The notes beneath the pieces were generated by a model. The model made no database searches, was not told the DNA's origin, and worked only from the letters and a program-made list of their open reading frames with translations. This document shows positions 28,061 through 38,018 of a DNA stretch of 64,000 bases, piece by piece. Location of the stretch: assembly GCF_014648815.1 (NCBI RefSeq), contig NZ_BMRV01000001.1, forward strand, positions 1-64,000. The letters are read 5' to 3'. The position numbers and the translations under genes are program-made. Origin of the DNA: Streptomyces flaveolus. Lineage in GTDB: Bacteria; Actinomycetota; Actinomycetes; Streptomycetales; Streptomycetaceae. Each line of letters starts with the position of its first letter. Position 1 is the stretch's first letter.

Positions 28061-28234
28061 ATGCCTGCGAGCATCCTCGAGGAGGTCGGTCACCTCCTCG
28101 ACGGAGCGGTGACACGGAATGTGGCCACCCGTCTCAGCTGCCCTTCCTGCGGTTCCGCGCACGTCGCCCAGGTCCTCGGTGACAACGGCGGCATCTCCTA
28201 CGTGTGCACGGCCTGCGGCCACAGCTGGAGCTGA
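28061..28234 (+). CDS. Small zinc-ribbon protein
   Basis: 57 residues with one zinc ribbon: CPSC near residue 27 and CTAC near residue 49, separated by a short beta-hairpin (GSAHVAQVLGDNGGISYV). The N-terminal helix is PASILEEVGHLLDGAV. GGGAGGGA lies ~7 bases before ATG 28061. It is followed after three bases by a second small zinc-ribbon gene, and both sit between identical tRNA-Ala genes. A nucleic-acid or protein-binding role is usual for such ribbons; nothing more can be said. Confidence 0.75.
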   Translation: MPASILEEVGHLLDGAVTRNVATRLSCPSCGSAHVAQVLGDNGGISYVCTACGHSWS

Positions 28235-28237
28235 CCG

Positions 28238-28471
28238 ATGGGTGCACACAGGCGGAAGTGCGACTGGTGCGGCAGCGGCACCCCGATCGTGCGGGACATG
28301 GAGCCGGTCAACCCGGACTACCAGTACTGGTGCGAGGAGTGCGCGCGGGCGCTGATCATAAAGGGCGACCCCATCGAGACGTACCGCGAACTCGAGGGCG
28401 AGCCGATCTACGGCCGGCTCCTGGAGGAGCACTGCACGCTCAAGCGGTTCTACTCGTTCGTGACGGCGTAA
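28238..28471 (+). CDS. Small zinc-binding protein
   Basis: 77 residues with a four-cysteine site: CDWC near residue 8 and CEEC near residue 32, consistent with a treble-clef or zinc-ribbon knuckle, then a helical tail (GDPIETYRELEGEP, LLEEHCTLKRFYSFVT). ATG 28238 starts three bases after the stop of the other zinc-ribbon gene, so the pair is co-translated. I do not recognise the family. Confidence 0.7.
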   Translation: MGAHRRKCDWCGSGTPIVRDMEPVNPDYQYWCEECARALIIKGDPIETYRELEGEPIYGRLLEEHCTLKRFYSFVTA

Positions 28472-28512
28472 CGACCGTCACAAGAGGGCAAAACGGGCAA
28501 ACCGGAAACGAT

Positions 28513-28541
28513 TTGGTGTTGGGCCCGGTGGACCGTGTAAT
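28513..28541 (+). promoter_or_regulatory. Promoter of second tRNA-Ala gene
   Basis: TTGGTG (28513-28518), 17 bases, TGTAAT (28536-28541), 43 bases before the tRNA start. It lies in the gap after the second zinc-ribbon gene. Confidence 0.5.
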
Positions 28542-28584
28542 GTTGGCGTCGCCGCCGGGGAAACCGGGCGGAACGCAGGAACAA

Positions 28585-28657
28585 GGGGCTATAGCTCAGT
28601 TGGTAGAGCGCCTGCATGGCATGCAGGAGGTCAGGAGTTCAATTCTCCTTAGCTCCA
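28585..28657 (+). tRNA. tRNA-Ala (anticodon GGC), second copy
   Basis: Base-for-base identical with the tRNA at 27774-27846. Identity extends a few bases on both sides (CAA before, CAG after). Same anticodon GGC and no encoded CCA. It has its own promoter and terminator, so the two copies are independent units. Confidence 0.97.
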
Positions 28658-28662
28658 CAGAG

Positions 28663-28693
28663 AAACCCCCCGGATCACCGATCCGGGGGGTTT
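28663..28693 (+). terminator. Terminator of second tRNA-Ala
   Basis: A perfect 13-base stem AAACCCCCCGGAT/ATCCGGGGGGTTT with a 5-base loop, 5 bases after the tRNA. On the opposite strand it may also end the NuoF-like gene, whose stop is at 28713. Confidence 0.9.
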
Positions 28694-28712
28694 GTTCGTG
28701 TGCGGCTCCCCC

Positions 28713-30323
28713 TCAGCGTCCGAGCGCCCGGCGGCCCCGGCCCTGCGAGAGCACCGGCAGGTTGGCGCGCGAGGACGGCGCCTGCCCCCGGGTGTCCTCC
28801 TCGATGCGCAGGGCGAGCGCCGGGCAACGGCGCACCGCGCGCACCGCCTTGGCCTCCGCGAAACGCGGTACGTCCGCCTGCGCCACCGTCGGGAAACCGT
28901 CGGCGCCCAGCTCGAAGACCTCCGGCAGGATGTCCGCGCACAGGCCGTGGCCCCGGCACAGGGTCCAGTCGACGTAGATCTTCTGGCGGCTGGGGCCGTT
29001 CTCCTCCCCGCCGCCCGGGACGCCCGTCGGGGACGTGCCGCCCTCGAAGAGCGGCAGGACGCCCTCCACGGGCCGTCCGCAGCCGTTGCCGAGGACATGG
29101 GCGGCGAGGTCGTCCGTGAACGCCTTGACGGTCGACTCCAGGAACATCGCCGAACCGTCCGGGTGCGAGCAGGCGCCGCGCCGCTTGACGTTCCTGGCGA
29201 CCTGCTTGAGCGCCTCCAGGGCGGCCGGTCCGCCGCCGTTCAGGATGTCTTCCATGCCGCGCGCCGCGGCCGGCAGACCGAGGTAGCAGGGGCCGCACTG
29301 GCCCGCGCTCTCCTGGGCCAGCCACTGCGCCACCCGCAGCGACTCGCCCAGCGGGCAGGTGCCCTGACCGATCGGCAGGATCGCGCCCGCGCCGAGCGAG
29401 CCGCCCACCTGCTGGAGCGAGTTGCGGGAGACGATCGCCTCGTCGACGGTCGCCGCGTCGATCCACTTGCCGTGGTAGCCGCCGGTCAGCACGCCCTGCG
29501 GCACCGGCGGGGCGCCGGCCAGCTGGAGGACGTAGCGCAGCGGCACGCCGGTGGGCACCTCGATCACCATCGGGCGGGCCACCGCGCCGGAGACCGTGAG
29601 CATGACGGTGCCCGGCTCGTCGTACAGGCCGGTGTTGCCGTAGCGCTCCGGGCCGATGCGGGCGGCGATCGCCAGCTGGGCGAAGGTCTCGGCGTTGGAC
29701 AGCAGGGTCGGTGCGCCGCCGACGCCGCTCTTCGACGCGCTGACCTTGCGGCCGGGCGGGATCGCCGGGCCGCCGTCGATGGAGCGGATCAGCGAGGCCG
29801 CCGCGCCGGTGACCATCCGCACCGGATTGCGCTGCACGCGGGCGCGCAGGGCGGAGCGCCGTCCGTTGCTCAGGCCGCGTTCGGCGAGGGCGGCCTCCAT
29901 GGAGCGCTGGGTGGACTCCCGGGTCACCCCGATGACGAGGGTGCGGGCACCCATGGCCTCGGCGCACAGCAGCGCGCCGTCCAGGATCAGGTGCGGGGCA
30001 CGGTTGATCAGCACCGTGTCCTTGCGGCAGGCCGGTTCGTCCTCGCTGCCGTTGACGACGACGACCGGCCGCACGCCGCGCTTGATCGCCGATTCGGCGA
30101 CCGAGCGCAGCTTCTTGTGGAAGGGGAAGCCCGCGCCGCCGCGGCCCCTGAGGTTGATGCGTTCGGCGAGCTGGGCGAGCTGTTCGCCGCCCAGGGGTTC
30201 GAGCGGCCCGTGCACCTTGAGGTGCATGGGCAGATCCAGTCTTTCGACAAGGTCGAAGCCCGACGTGAGCTGGGGAAGTCCGACCACGCGGACTTCGGGG
30301 ACGTCGGGCAGGGCCTCGTTCAC
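28713..30323 (-). CDS. NuoF-like NADH:acceptor oxidoreductase fused to a ferredoxin domain
   Basis: 536 residues. The N-terminal part resembles the 51-kDa NuoF subunit: LRGRGGAGFPFHKK and VVNGSEDEPAC form the FMN/NADH pocket. An SLBB-like part follows (VSGAVARPMVIEVPTGVPL). Near residue 342 QCGPCYLGLP plus a later RGACSHP resembles the NuoF iron-sulfur site. The last ~90 residues are a small ferredoxin (CRGHGLC ... RRCPALAL) with three cysteines and a histidine, suggesting a 3Fe-4S or unusual 4Fe-4S cluster. GTG 30323 is set by GGAGG six bases upstream and overlaps the previous stop (GTGA). It likely passes electrons from NAD(P)H to the cytochrome-like neighbour. Confidence 0.82.
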   Translation of the reverse strand: MNEALPDVPEVRVVGLPQLTSGFDLVERLDLPMHLKVHGPLEPLGGEQLAQLAERINLRGRGGAGFPFHKKLRSVAESAIKRGVRPVVVVNGSEDEPACRKDTVLINRAPHLILDGALLCAEAMGARTLVIGVTRESTQRSMEAALAERGLSNGRRSALRARVQRNPVRMVTGAAASLIRSIDGGPAIPPGRKVSASKSGVGGAPTLLSNAETFAQLAIAARIGPERYGNTGLYDEPGTVMLTVSGAVARPMVIEVPTGVPLRYVLQLAGAPPVPQGVLTGGYHGKWIDAATVDEAIVSRNSLQQVGGSLGAGAILPIGQGTCPLGESLRVAQWLAQESAGQCGPCYLGLPAAARGMEDILNGGGPAALEALKQVARNVKRRGACSHPDGSAMFLESTVKAFTDDLAAHVLGNGCGRPVEGVLPLFEGGTSPTGVPGGGEENGPSRQKIYVDWTLCRGHGLCADILPEVFELGADGFPTVAQADVPRFAEAKAVRAVRRCPALALRIEEDTRGQAPSSRANLPVLSQGRGRRALGR

Positions 30324-31561
30324 CAAGAGCCTCCGGAAGGCGTGTTCCAAGGTTCGCCCGAACCCGGTGCGTCGAAGTCGCGGGACCTGGGGGACGCACC
30401 GGGGGTTGGTTCAGTGGCGGGACCGCTGTTGTACGTGTCGTGCGGGTAGTACGTGCCGTAGGGGCCGTTTGTCTCACCGGTGTCGTACACGTCACTCCCG
30501 GCGTAGCCGGGCGTGCCCGGATTGCCGTAGGCCGGGATGGTGTGTCCGGTGTCCTGGAGCGGGTCGTAGGCCGACGGGGGTGCCTCGCCGACCGGGGGCG
30601 GCGACGGGACCGGCCAGCTGCCCGAAGTGCTCGCGCCGCTGTCGACGAGGGGCATCGCCTCGGTGGGCCGCAGGTCCGGCGGCAGCTCGGCCGGCACGGT
30701 CCGGTCGGCGGTCAGCGGCCGCTGCCGTGCCCGGGAGGGGCCGGAGACGGCACGGTAGGCCGCGGCGAAGCCGCTCGGCGGCTCCTGGGGCGGGGGAGCG
30801 AGGCGTACCGCGGGCTCGTACAGCGGTGCGGACGGGGCCGGCCTGCGCGGTGAGGGGGCCTCGCGGCTCTCGCGGCCCGGCAGTGCGGCGCCGGCCATCG
30901 CCCTGGTGCGTGGCTCCGCCGGCTCCTCCCGGACCGCCTGGCCTTCCGTCCCGAGGAACCCGGCGATCCTGTCGGCGACCCGGCGCTTGACCGGGCGAGG
31001 GGCCGCGCGCAGCGCCAGGGCGCCCATGACGCCGAGCAGGGAGAGGCCGTACAGGACCATGAAGACCGGCTTCGCCGCGCGACCCGCGTAGAGCCCGTGC
31101 AGCAGTGCGGCGCACCAGGCCGGGTAGGCCAGCATGTGCATGGCCCGCCAGCGGGCGGCCACCGGGGCGGGGGAGGCGAAGCGGTTGCGCAGGGCGCCGG
31201 TGACGCCCACGAAGATCATGAGCATGCTGGCCAGGGTGCCGAAGCCGATCAGGACGGCCCTGCCGCCGAACTCCTCGTCCTCCGTCGCCAGGAGCCCGAA
31301 CGGGATCACCGCGGCGACCCATGTGGTGTGGTCGAGCACCAGCTTGACCACGATGTGGATCACGAGGAACACGAGGGAGGCGACGGCGGTGCTCCGGTGC
31401 ACCGCCTGGGCCAGGATCCGCCGGCGCGCGTCGAGGACGATCCGGTCCTGGGCGACCAGACCCCAGATCACCGAGCAGCTCAGGAAGACGAGGGAGAGGA
31501 CGCCGGCGCCGAAGTCCAGGAACTGGGCGAACGCGTCGTCCGCCGTGCTGTCGTTCGTCAC
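30320..31561 (-). CDS. Cytochrome b-like / ferric reductase-like membrane protein
   Basis: 413 residues. About six membrane helices fill residues 15-205. Histidines suited to bind heme sit in helices: AVHRSTAVASLVFLVIHIVVK, MHMLAYPAWCAALLHGLYAG (each read separately). This resembles the ferric-reductase/NOX-type b-cytochrome core, but without a fused flavin domain. The C-terminal ~200 residues are a Pro/Gly/Tyr-rich cytoplasmic tail. GTG 31561 follows GGAGGTG. The flavin/Fe-S function is apparently supplied by the next gene, coupled by a 4-base overlap. Substrate unknown. Confidence 0.78.
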   Translation of the reverse strand: MTNDSTADDAFAQFLDFGAGVLSLVFLSCSVIWGLVAQDRIVLDARRRILAQAVHRSTAVASLVFLVIHIVVKLVLDHTTWVAAVIPFGLLATEDEEFGGRAVLIGFGTLASMLMIFVGVTGALRNRFASPAPVAARWRAMHMLAYPAWCAALLHGLYAGRAAKPVFMVLYGLSLLGVMGALALRAAPRPVKRRVADRIAGFLGTEGQAVREEPAEPRTRAMAGAALPGRESREAPSPRRPAPSAPLYEPAVRLAPPPQEPPSGFAAAYRAVSGPSRARQRPLTADRTVPAELPPDLRPTEAMPLVDSGASTSGSWPVPSPPPVGEAPPSAYDPLQDTGHTIPAYGNPGTPGYAGSDVYDTGETNGPYGTYYPHDTYNSGPATEPTPGASPRSRDFDAPGSGEPWNTPSGGSW

Positions 31562-31641
31562 CGCGGCACACCTCCGCGCGTCACGGCGACGGGGGAGGGG
31601 GACGGACTGTTACTGCGGGGGTCGTGCAGGGGAGGGTTCAT
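31558..31641 (-). CDS. Possible 27-residue upstream ORF coupled to the cytochrome gene
   Basis: ATG at 31641 with GGAG eight bases upstream, a Pro/Ser-rich 27-residue product, and a TGA that overlaps the GTG of the cytochrome-like gene (GTGA). It could be a leader peptide for translational coupling, or chance. No homologue comes to mind. Confidence 0.25.
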   Translation of the reverse strand: MNPPLHDPRSNSPSPSPVAVTRGGVPR

Positions 31642-31701
31642 GGGGGCAACTCCGAAGCGGTTCGGGAAGGCGGTCCCGCAGCCGCACTCTAGGTCGCGCC
31701 A

Positions 31702-31713
31702 TACTCGCGAGTA
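31702..31713. promoter_or_regulatory. Perfect palindrome TACTCGCGAGTA, candidate operator
   Basis: A 12-base perfect palindrome upstream of the minus-strand cytochrome gene. The ten-base core ACTCGCGAGT recurs at 46168-46177 upstream of fadD. For the minus strand a weak promoter TTGTCA (31749-31744), 16 bases, TAACTC (31727-31722) would place the palindrome at about +1 to +12, a repressor position. Confidence 0.5.
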
Positions 31714-31732
31714 CGAGGTTTGAGTTATTGCG

Positions 31733-31749
31733 TTGTTATCAAATGACAA
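31733..31749. promoter_or_regulatory. AT-rich near-palindrome TTGTTATCAAATGACAA
   Basis: A 17-base imperfect inverted repeat in a markedly AT-rich patch between the cytochrome gene and the leuS leader. It overlaps the candidate minus-strand promoter. The form resembles operators of metal-responsive Fur-family regulators, but it does not clearly match any consensus that I know. Confidence 0.4.
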
Positions 31750-31778
31750 TGCGCTCGTTGTGATGCCCCTTAGCGGTC

Positions 31779-31793
31779 GTTACGCGAAGTAAC
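31779..31793. repeat. Inverted repeat GTTAC-N5-GTAAC
   Basis: A perfect 5-base inverted repeat with a 5-base spacer about 100 bases upstream of the leuS leader peptide. A possible regulator site; otherwise the gap 31562-31891 holds only the palindromes listed and promoter-like patches. Confidence 0.3.
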
Positions 31794-31879
31794 CTTTGAC
31801 CTTGGTTCAGGTTTCGCGCGGATCCCGGCGATATTGCGGCGGGCCGGGAAGCGCGTCGCGGCCCGATCGGCGACTGCGG

Positions 31880-31885
31880 TACCCT
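31880..31885 (+). promoter_or_regulatory. -10 box of the leuS leader transcript
   Basis: TACCCT ends six bases before the ATG of the leader peptide, so transcription should begin at or near the ATG itself. No convincing -35 was found. Confidence 0.5.
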
Positions 31886-31891
31886 GACGCC

Positions 31892-31930
31892 ATGCGTGCC
31901 GTACGCCTTCTGCTTAGCGAGCCGCGCTGA
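31892..31930 (+). CDS. leuS leader peptide (Leu-Leu-Leu)
   Basis: A 12-residue [15 protein letters not shown], with three consecutive leucine codons CTT-CTG-CTT. CTT is a rare codon in Streptomyces, so ribosome speed here should respond to charged tRNA-Leu. No ribosome site precedes the ATG, but a -10 box ends six bases upstream, consistent with a leaderless start. A terminator hairpin follows 48 bases after the stop and leuS begins behind it. This is the layout of ribosome-mediated transcription attenuation. Confidence 0.75.
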   Translation: MRAVRLLLSEPR

Positions 31931-31977
31931 TCAGTCCCGACCCCGGTCGTAGTCCGGTGGCCGGAATCGGCGCGGCG

Positions 31978-32002
31978 TCCCCTCCTGTGCGAGGGGATTT
32001 TT
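31978..32002 (+). terminator. Attenuator terminator upstream of leuS
   Basis: Stem TCCCCTC/GAGGGGA (31978-31984 with 31991-31997), loop of 6, then TTTTT (31998-32002), a classical intrinsic terminator 78 bases before the leuS start. The segment between leader and terminator contains competing pairings (31937-31946 with 31961-31970, CCGG/CCGG) that could serve as an antiterminator. Confidence 0.8.
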
Positions 32003-32079
32003 CATTTCCCGGCAATCGCAGCCGCTGGTCATGGATGTCGCAGCCGCTGGCAGAGACGATCGATGGAGCTTTGAGGATC

Positions 32080-34959
<2,880 letters not shown>

Positions 34960-35109
34960 CCGGCTGACGGCTCGGGGTGATCCCCTACGGGCAGGTTCGG
35001 GGTTCTGTCGGAACCCTGGGCCTGCCCGCTGCGTTTACCGTGGAAGAGCGGCGCGGTGGGCGCCACGGCCTGCCCGGTGGGCGGGCCGGACGGTTCGAGG
35101 AGGAGCTTC

Positions 35110-35844
35110 GTGGAAGCAGTGATCGCAGTCTTCGCCCTGCTCTTCGTGCTCGCCCTCGTGCTGGGCGTCTACGCCACCGTGAAGGCGGTCGGCGCCGCCA
35201 AGCGCAGCGTGGACCGCGGCATCACCCAGGCCCGCCGGACGGTCGAGGACCACACACTGCGGGCCAAGTCCCTCGTCCAGGTGGGGCCGGCGGCGGAGCT
35301 CGCGCAGCTGCGGCTCACGCTGCGCACGTCGATGCGGGCCACCCAGGACGCGCTGCACGCGGGCGTGGCCGACGACGAGTCCCTCAAGGAGTCCCTCGCT
35401 CTCTTCGAGCGGCTCAGCGCGCACGGGTTCGAACTGGACGGTGAGCTCAGGCGGCTGGAGTCCGACCCCGACCGGGGCACGCTCGCCGAGCGCCTCCCCG
35501 CGCTGCGCGAGCGCACCGAGCGCATCACCCGGTCGGCGGAGTCCCTGCGCTGGGCGGCCCGTGACCGCGCCCGCCGCTTCGCGGACGACGACCTGGACTC
35601 GCTCAGCGCCCAGATCGACGTCGAGGCCGGTGCCCTGCGGCACTGGACGCAGACCGAGCCCGCCGCCGCGCCGCCGTCCTGGCCCGAGGCTCCGGCCGCC
35701 GACGCCCCGGCCGCCCGGCAGAGCCGGCCCGAGCCGCCGCGGCAGGACGAGACCGAGGAGCCGGCGCGGCCCGCCATCACCCCGCCCGGACCCCGGCCCG
35801 TGCACCCCTGGCAGAAGCAGGCCCGCCCGGAAAACACGGCCTGA
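35110..35844 (+). CDS. Membrane-anchored coiled-coil hypothetical protein
   Basis: 244 residues. One N-terminal membrane helix (EAVIAVFALLFVLALVLGVYATV) is followed by a long helical region rich in Arg, Glu and Leu (~25-180), probably coiled coil. The C-terminal ~65 residues are Pro/Ala-rich and disordered. GTG 35110 follows GAGGAGGA. I recall it as a conserved Streptomyces protein of unknown function. It lies between leuS and degV with no overlap. Confidence 0.7.
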   Translation: MEAVIAVFALLFVLALVLGVYATVKAVGAAKRSVDRGITQARRTVEDHTLRAKSLVQVGPAAELAQLRLTLRTSMRATQDALHAGVADDESLKESLALFERLSAHGFELDGELRRLESDPDRGTLAERLPALRERTERITRSAESLRWAARDRARRFADDDLDSLSAQIDVEAGALRHWTQTEPAAAPPSWPEAPAADAPAARQSRPEPPRQDETEEPARPAITPPGPRPVHPWQKQARPENTA

Positions 35845-35935
35845 CCGGGGCCTTCGCCGCCCGATGACGCCCGGTGTCGCCCGGTCGTCGGGGCCGGTCT
35901 GCCGTACGGGCACTACGCCAGGTAACCTCCAGCTC

Positions 35936-36781
35936 ATGTCCCGCCATGTCGCGATCGTCACAGATTCAACGGCCTACCTCCCGGCCCGGACGATGGAGCG
36001 GCACGGCATCACCGCGGTACCCCTGACGGTGGTCCTGGGCGACCGGGCCCTGGAGGAGGGCACCGAGATCTCGACCCGCTCGCTGGCCCAGGCCCTGCAG
36101 AAACGACGCCCGGTCACCACCTCACGCCCCAGCCCCGAGCTCTTCGCCGAGACCTACCGGAAGATCGCCGAGTCGGGTGCCGAAGGCATCGTCTCCCTGC
36201 ACCTGTCCGCCGAACTCTCGGGCACCTACGACGCCGCGGTCGTCGCCGCGCGCGAGGCGCCGGTCCCCGTGCGGGTCGTGGACACGGGCATGATCGCGAT
36301 GGCCCTCGGATTCTGCGCGCTCTCCGCGGCCGGGGCGGCGGAGACGGGCGGCACGGTGGACGAAGCGGTCACGGCGGCCGAGAAACGGGCCGCGGGGACG
36401 TCCGCCTTCTTCTACGTCGACACCCTCGACTATCTGCGGCGCGGCGGCCGGATCGGTGCGGCACAGGCGCTGTTCGGTTCCGCGCTCGCGGTGAAGCCGC
36501 TGCTCCAGCTCGGCGGCGGCCGGATCGAACCGCTGGAGAAGGTGCGGACGGCGTCGAAGGCGATCGCCCGCCTGGAGGAGATCGTCGCCGACCGCGCGGG
36601 CAGTGCCCCGGTCGACATCGCCGTCCACCATCTCGCCGCCCCCGACCGGGCGTCGGCCCTGGCGGACCGCCTGCGGGAGAGGGTGCCTGGGCTGGCCGAC
36701 CTGCATGTGAGCGAAGTCGGCGCGGTGATCGGGGCGCACACGGGGCCCGGGTTGCTGGGGGTCGTGGTCTCGCCGCGGTAG
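35936..36781 (+). CDS. DegV family fatty-acid-binding protein
   Basis: 281 residues of the DegV family: N-terminal HVAIVTDSTAYLP, TSRPSPELF, SLHLSAELSGTYDAA, then LDYLRRGGRIGAAQ and a C-terminal HTGPGLLGVV. In Firmicutes DegV proteins (FakB) bind fatty acids for a kinase FakA; no FakA partner is visible here. TAACCT at 35923-35928 ends seven bases before ATG 35936, and no ribosome site exists, suggesting a leaderless mRNA. The comEA gene follows after ~130 bases. Confidence 0.9.
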   Translation: MSRHVAIVTDSTAYLPARTMERHGITAVPLTVVLGDRALEEGTEISTRSLAQALQKRRPVTTSRPSPELFAETYRKIAESGAEGIVSLHLSAELSGTYDAAVVAAREAPVPVRVVDTGMIAMALGFCALSAAGAAETGGTVDEAVTAAEKRAAGTSAFFYVDTLDYLRRGGRIGAAQALFGSALAVKPLLQLGGGRIEPLEKVRTASKAIARLEEIVADRAGSAPVDIAVHHLAAPDRASALADRLRERVPGLADLHVSEVGAVIGAHTGPGLLGVVVSPR

Positions 36782-36908
36782 GCGGTGGGGGTGCGCGTTG
36801 CCGTTGCCGTCACTCGTGAGGGTGGGGGAGATATCCACAACCTGGTGACGGTCCACGGGAATCGACCATGATCATCGCGCGTGGGCCGTGGTGTCCGATC
36901 CTCGGCGC

Positions 36909-38018
36909 ATGGCTCTTCGATCACGCATCCGCACAGCAGCCGCGAGCAGCGGACCGGGCCGTGGACCGGCGTCCGACGGCCGCACCCGCCCCTACCGGCG
37001 CCGCGCGCACCCGCGCGGACGGGCACGGCACCGTCACGCGTCGGCGGAGGAACTCCGCCGACGGGCGGAGGCACTTTTCGGCGAGCGCGCCGAACGTGCC
37101 GAGCCTGACGAATCTGGTGAGGAGCGGTGGGAGCCGGGGACGGGGCCGCCCGGTGGGGCGGGGGTTGTCGGGGCAGGACCGGGCGGCGTGGCCGCTGACG
37201 TCAGGGCCGACGTCGTCGGGGCCGTCGCGGTCGCGCCGCCGGTAGGGCGCGGCGATCCGGGCGACCCCGTTGGGGCGGCCTGGCGGGAGCGGGTCGGGCC
37301 CGCGCTGCGGGAGCGGATGCCGGTGTGGTTGCAGAACCGGTGCGCAATGGAGCGGCGCAGCGTGGCCGCGCTGACGGTGCTGCTCGTCGTCGCCGCGGTC
37401 TTCGCCGTGCAGCACTTCTGGACCGGCCGTACCGAGACGGTGGCGGCACCCGAGGTGGTGCGAGCAGCCGCGGCTCACGGCACGGAGGGCGAGGGCGGGG
37501 CGCCGACCGGCGGAGGCACGGCCGCCGGTGCGCCCCGGTCCACGGCGACGGCCCCGGCCGGGGCCGAGATCGTGGTGGACGTCGGCGGCAAGGTCCGCGA
37601 GCCCGGGATCCACCGCCTGCCGGCCGGTGCACGCGTCGAGGACGCCCTGCGAGCGGCCGGGGGAGTGCGCCCCGGCACGAAGACCGACGGGCTGAACCGG
37701 GCCCGCTTCCTGGTGGACGGCGAACAGGTCATCGTCGGCGCGCCCGTGCCGCCCGGCGCGGGAACCGGCGTGGGCGGTACGGGCCCGGGCGGTCCGGCCG
37801 GCACGGTGGCGGGCGCGGGCCCGACGGCCCCGGTCTCCCTCAACACGGCGACCGTGGACCAACTCGAGACACTGCCGGGCGTCGGCCCGGTCCTGGCCCA
37901 GCACATCGTCGACCACCGCACGCAGCACGGCGGTTTCCGGTCGGTGGACGAGTTGCGGGAGGTCAACGGCATCGGGGAACGCCGCTTCGCGGATCTGCGC
38001 GACCTCGTCCGGCCATGA
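36909..38018 (+). CDS. comEA: ComEA-like helix-hairpin-helix DNA-binding protein
   Basis: 369 residues, longer than Firmicute ComEA because of a ~150-residue basic, disordered cytoplasmic N terminus. One membrane helix (about 157-175, VAALTVLLVVAAVFAVQHF), then an SLBB domain (IVVDVGGKVREPGIHRLPAG) and a C-terminal double helix-hairpin-helix (LNTATVDQLETLPGVGPVLA, LREVNGIGERRF). The family binds DNA outside the membrane during uptake. The stop overlaps the comEC start (ATGA), so they are coupled. ATG 36909 is chosen by similarity; GTG 36888 is possible. Natural competence is not generally known in Streptomyces. Confidence 0.88.
   Translation: MALRSRIRTAAASSGPGRGPASDGRTRPYRRRAHPRGRARHRHASAEELRRRAEALFGERAERAEPDESGEERWEPGTGPPGGAGVVGAGPGGVAADVRADVVGAVAVAPPVGRGDPGDPVGAAWRERVGPALRERMPVWLQNRCAMERRSVAALTVLLVVAAVFAVQHFWTGRTETVAAPEVVRAAAAHGTEGEGGAPTGGGTAAGAPRSTATAPAGAEIVVDVGGKVREPGIHRLPAGARVEDALRAAGGVRPGTKTDGLNRARFLVDGEQVIVGAPVPPGAGTGVGGTGPGGPAGTVAGAGPTAPVSLNTATVDQLETLPGVGPVLAQHIVDHRTQHGGFRSVDELREVNGIGERRFADLRDLVRP

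Noticed and set aside
31558..31749. 63-codon minus-strand frame starting with TTG inside the AT-rich palindrome
   Set aside because: No ribosome site, and its start overlaps promoter and operator candidates. Only its internal ATG at 31641 is kept, at low confidence.
31892..32079. T-box riboswitch ahead of leuS
   Set aside because: No T-box consensus (AGGGTGGNACCGCG) is visible. The leader peptide with Leu codons explains the region better.
36825..36842. GATATCCACAA as a DnaA box
   Set aside because: It deviates from TTATCCACA and stands alone. No origin features or dnaA/dnaN genes are near.
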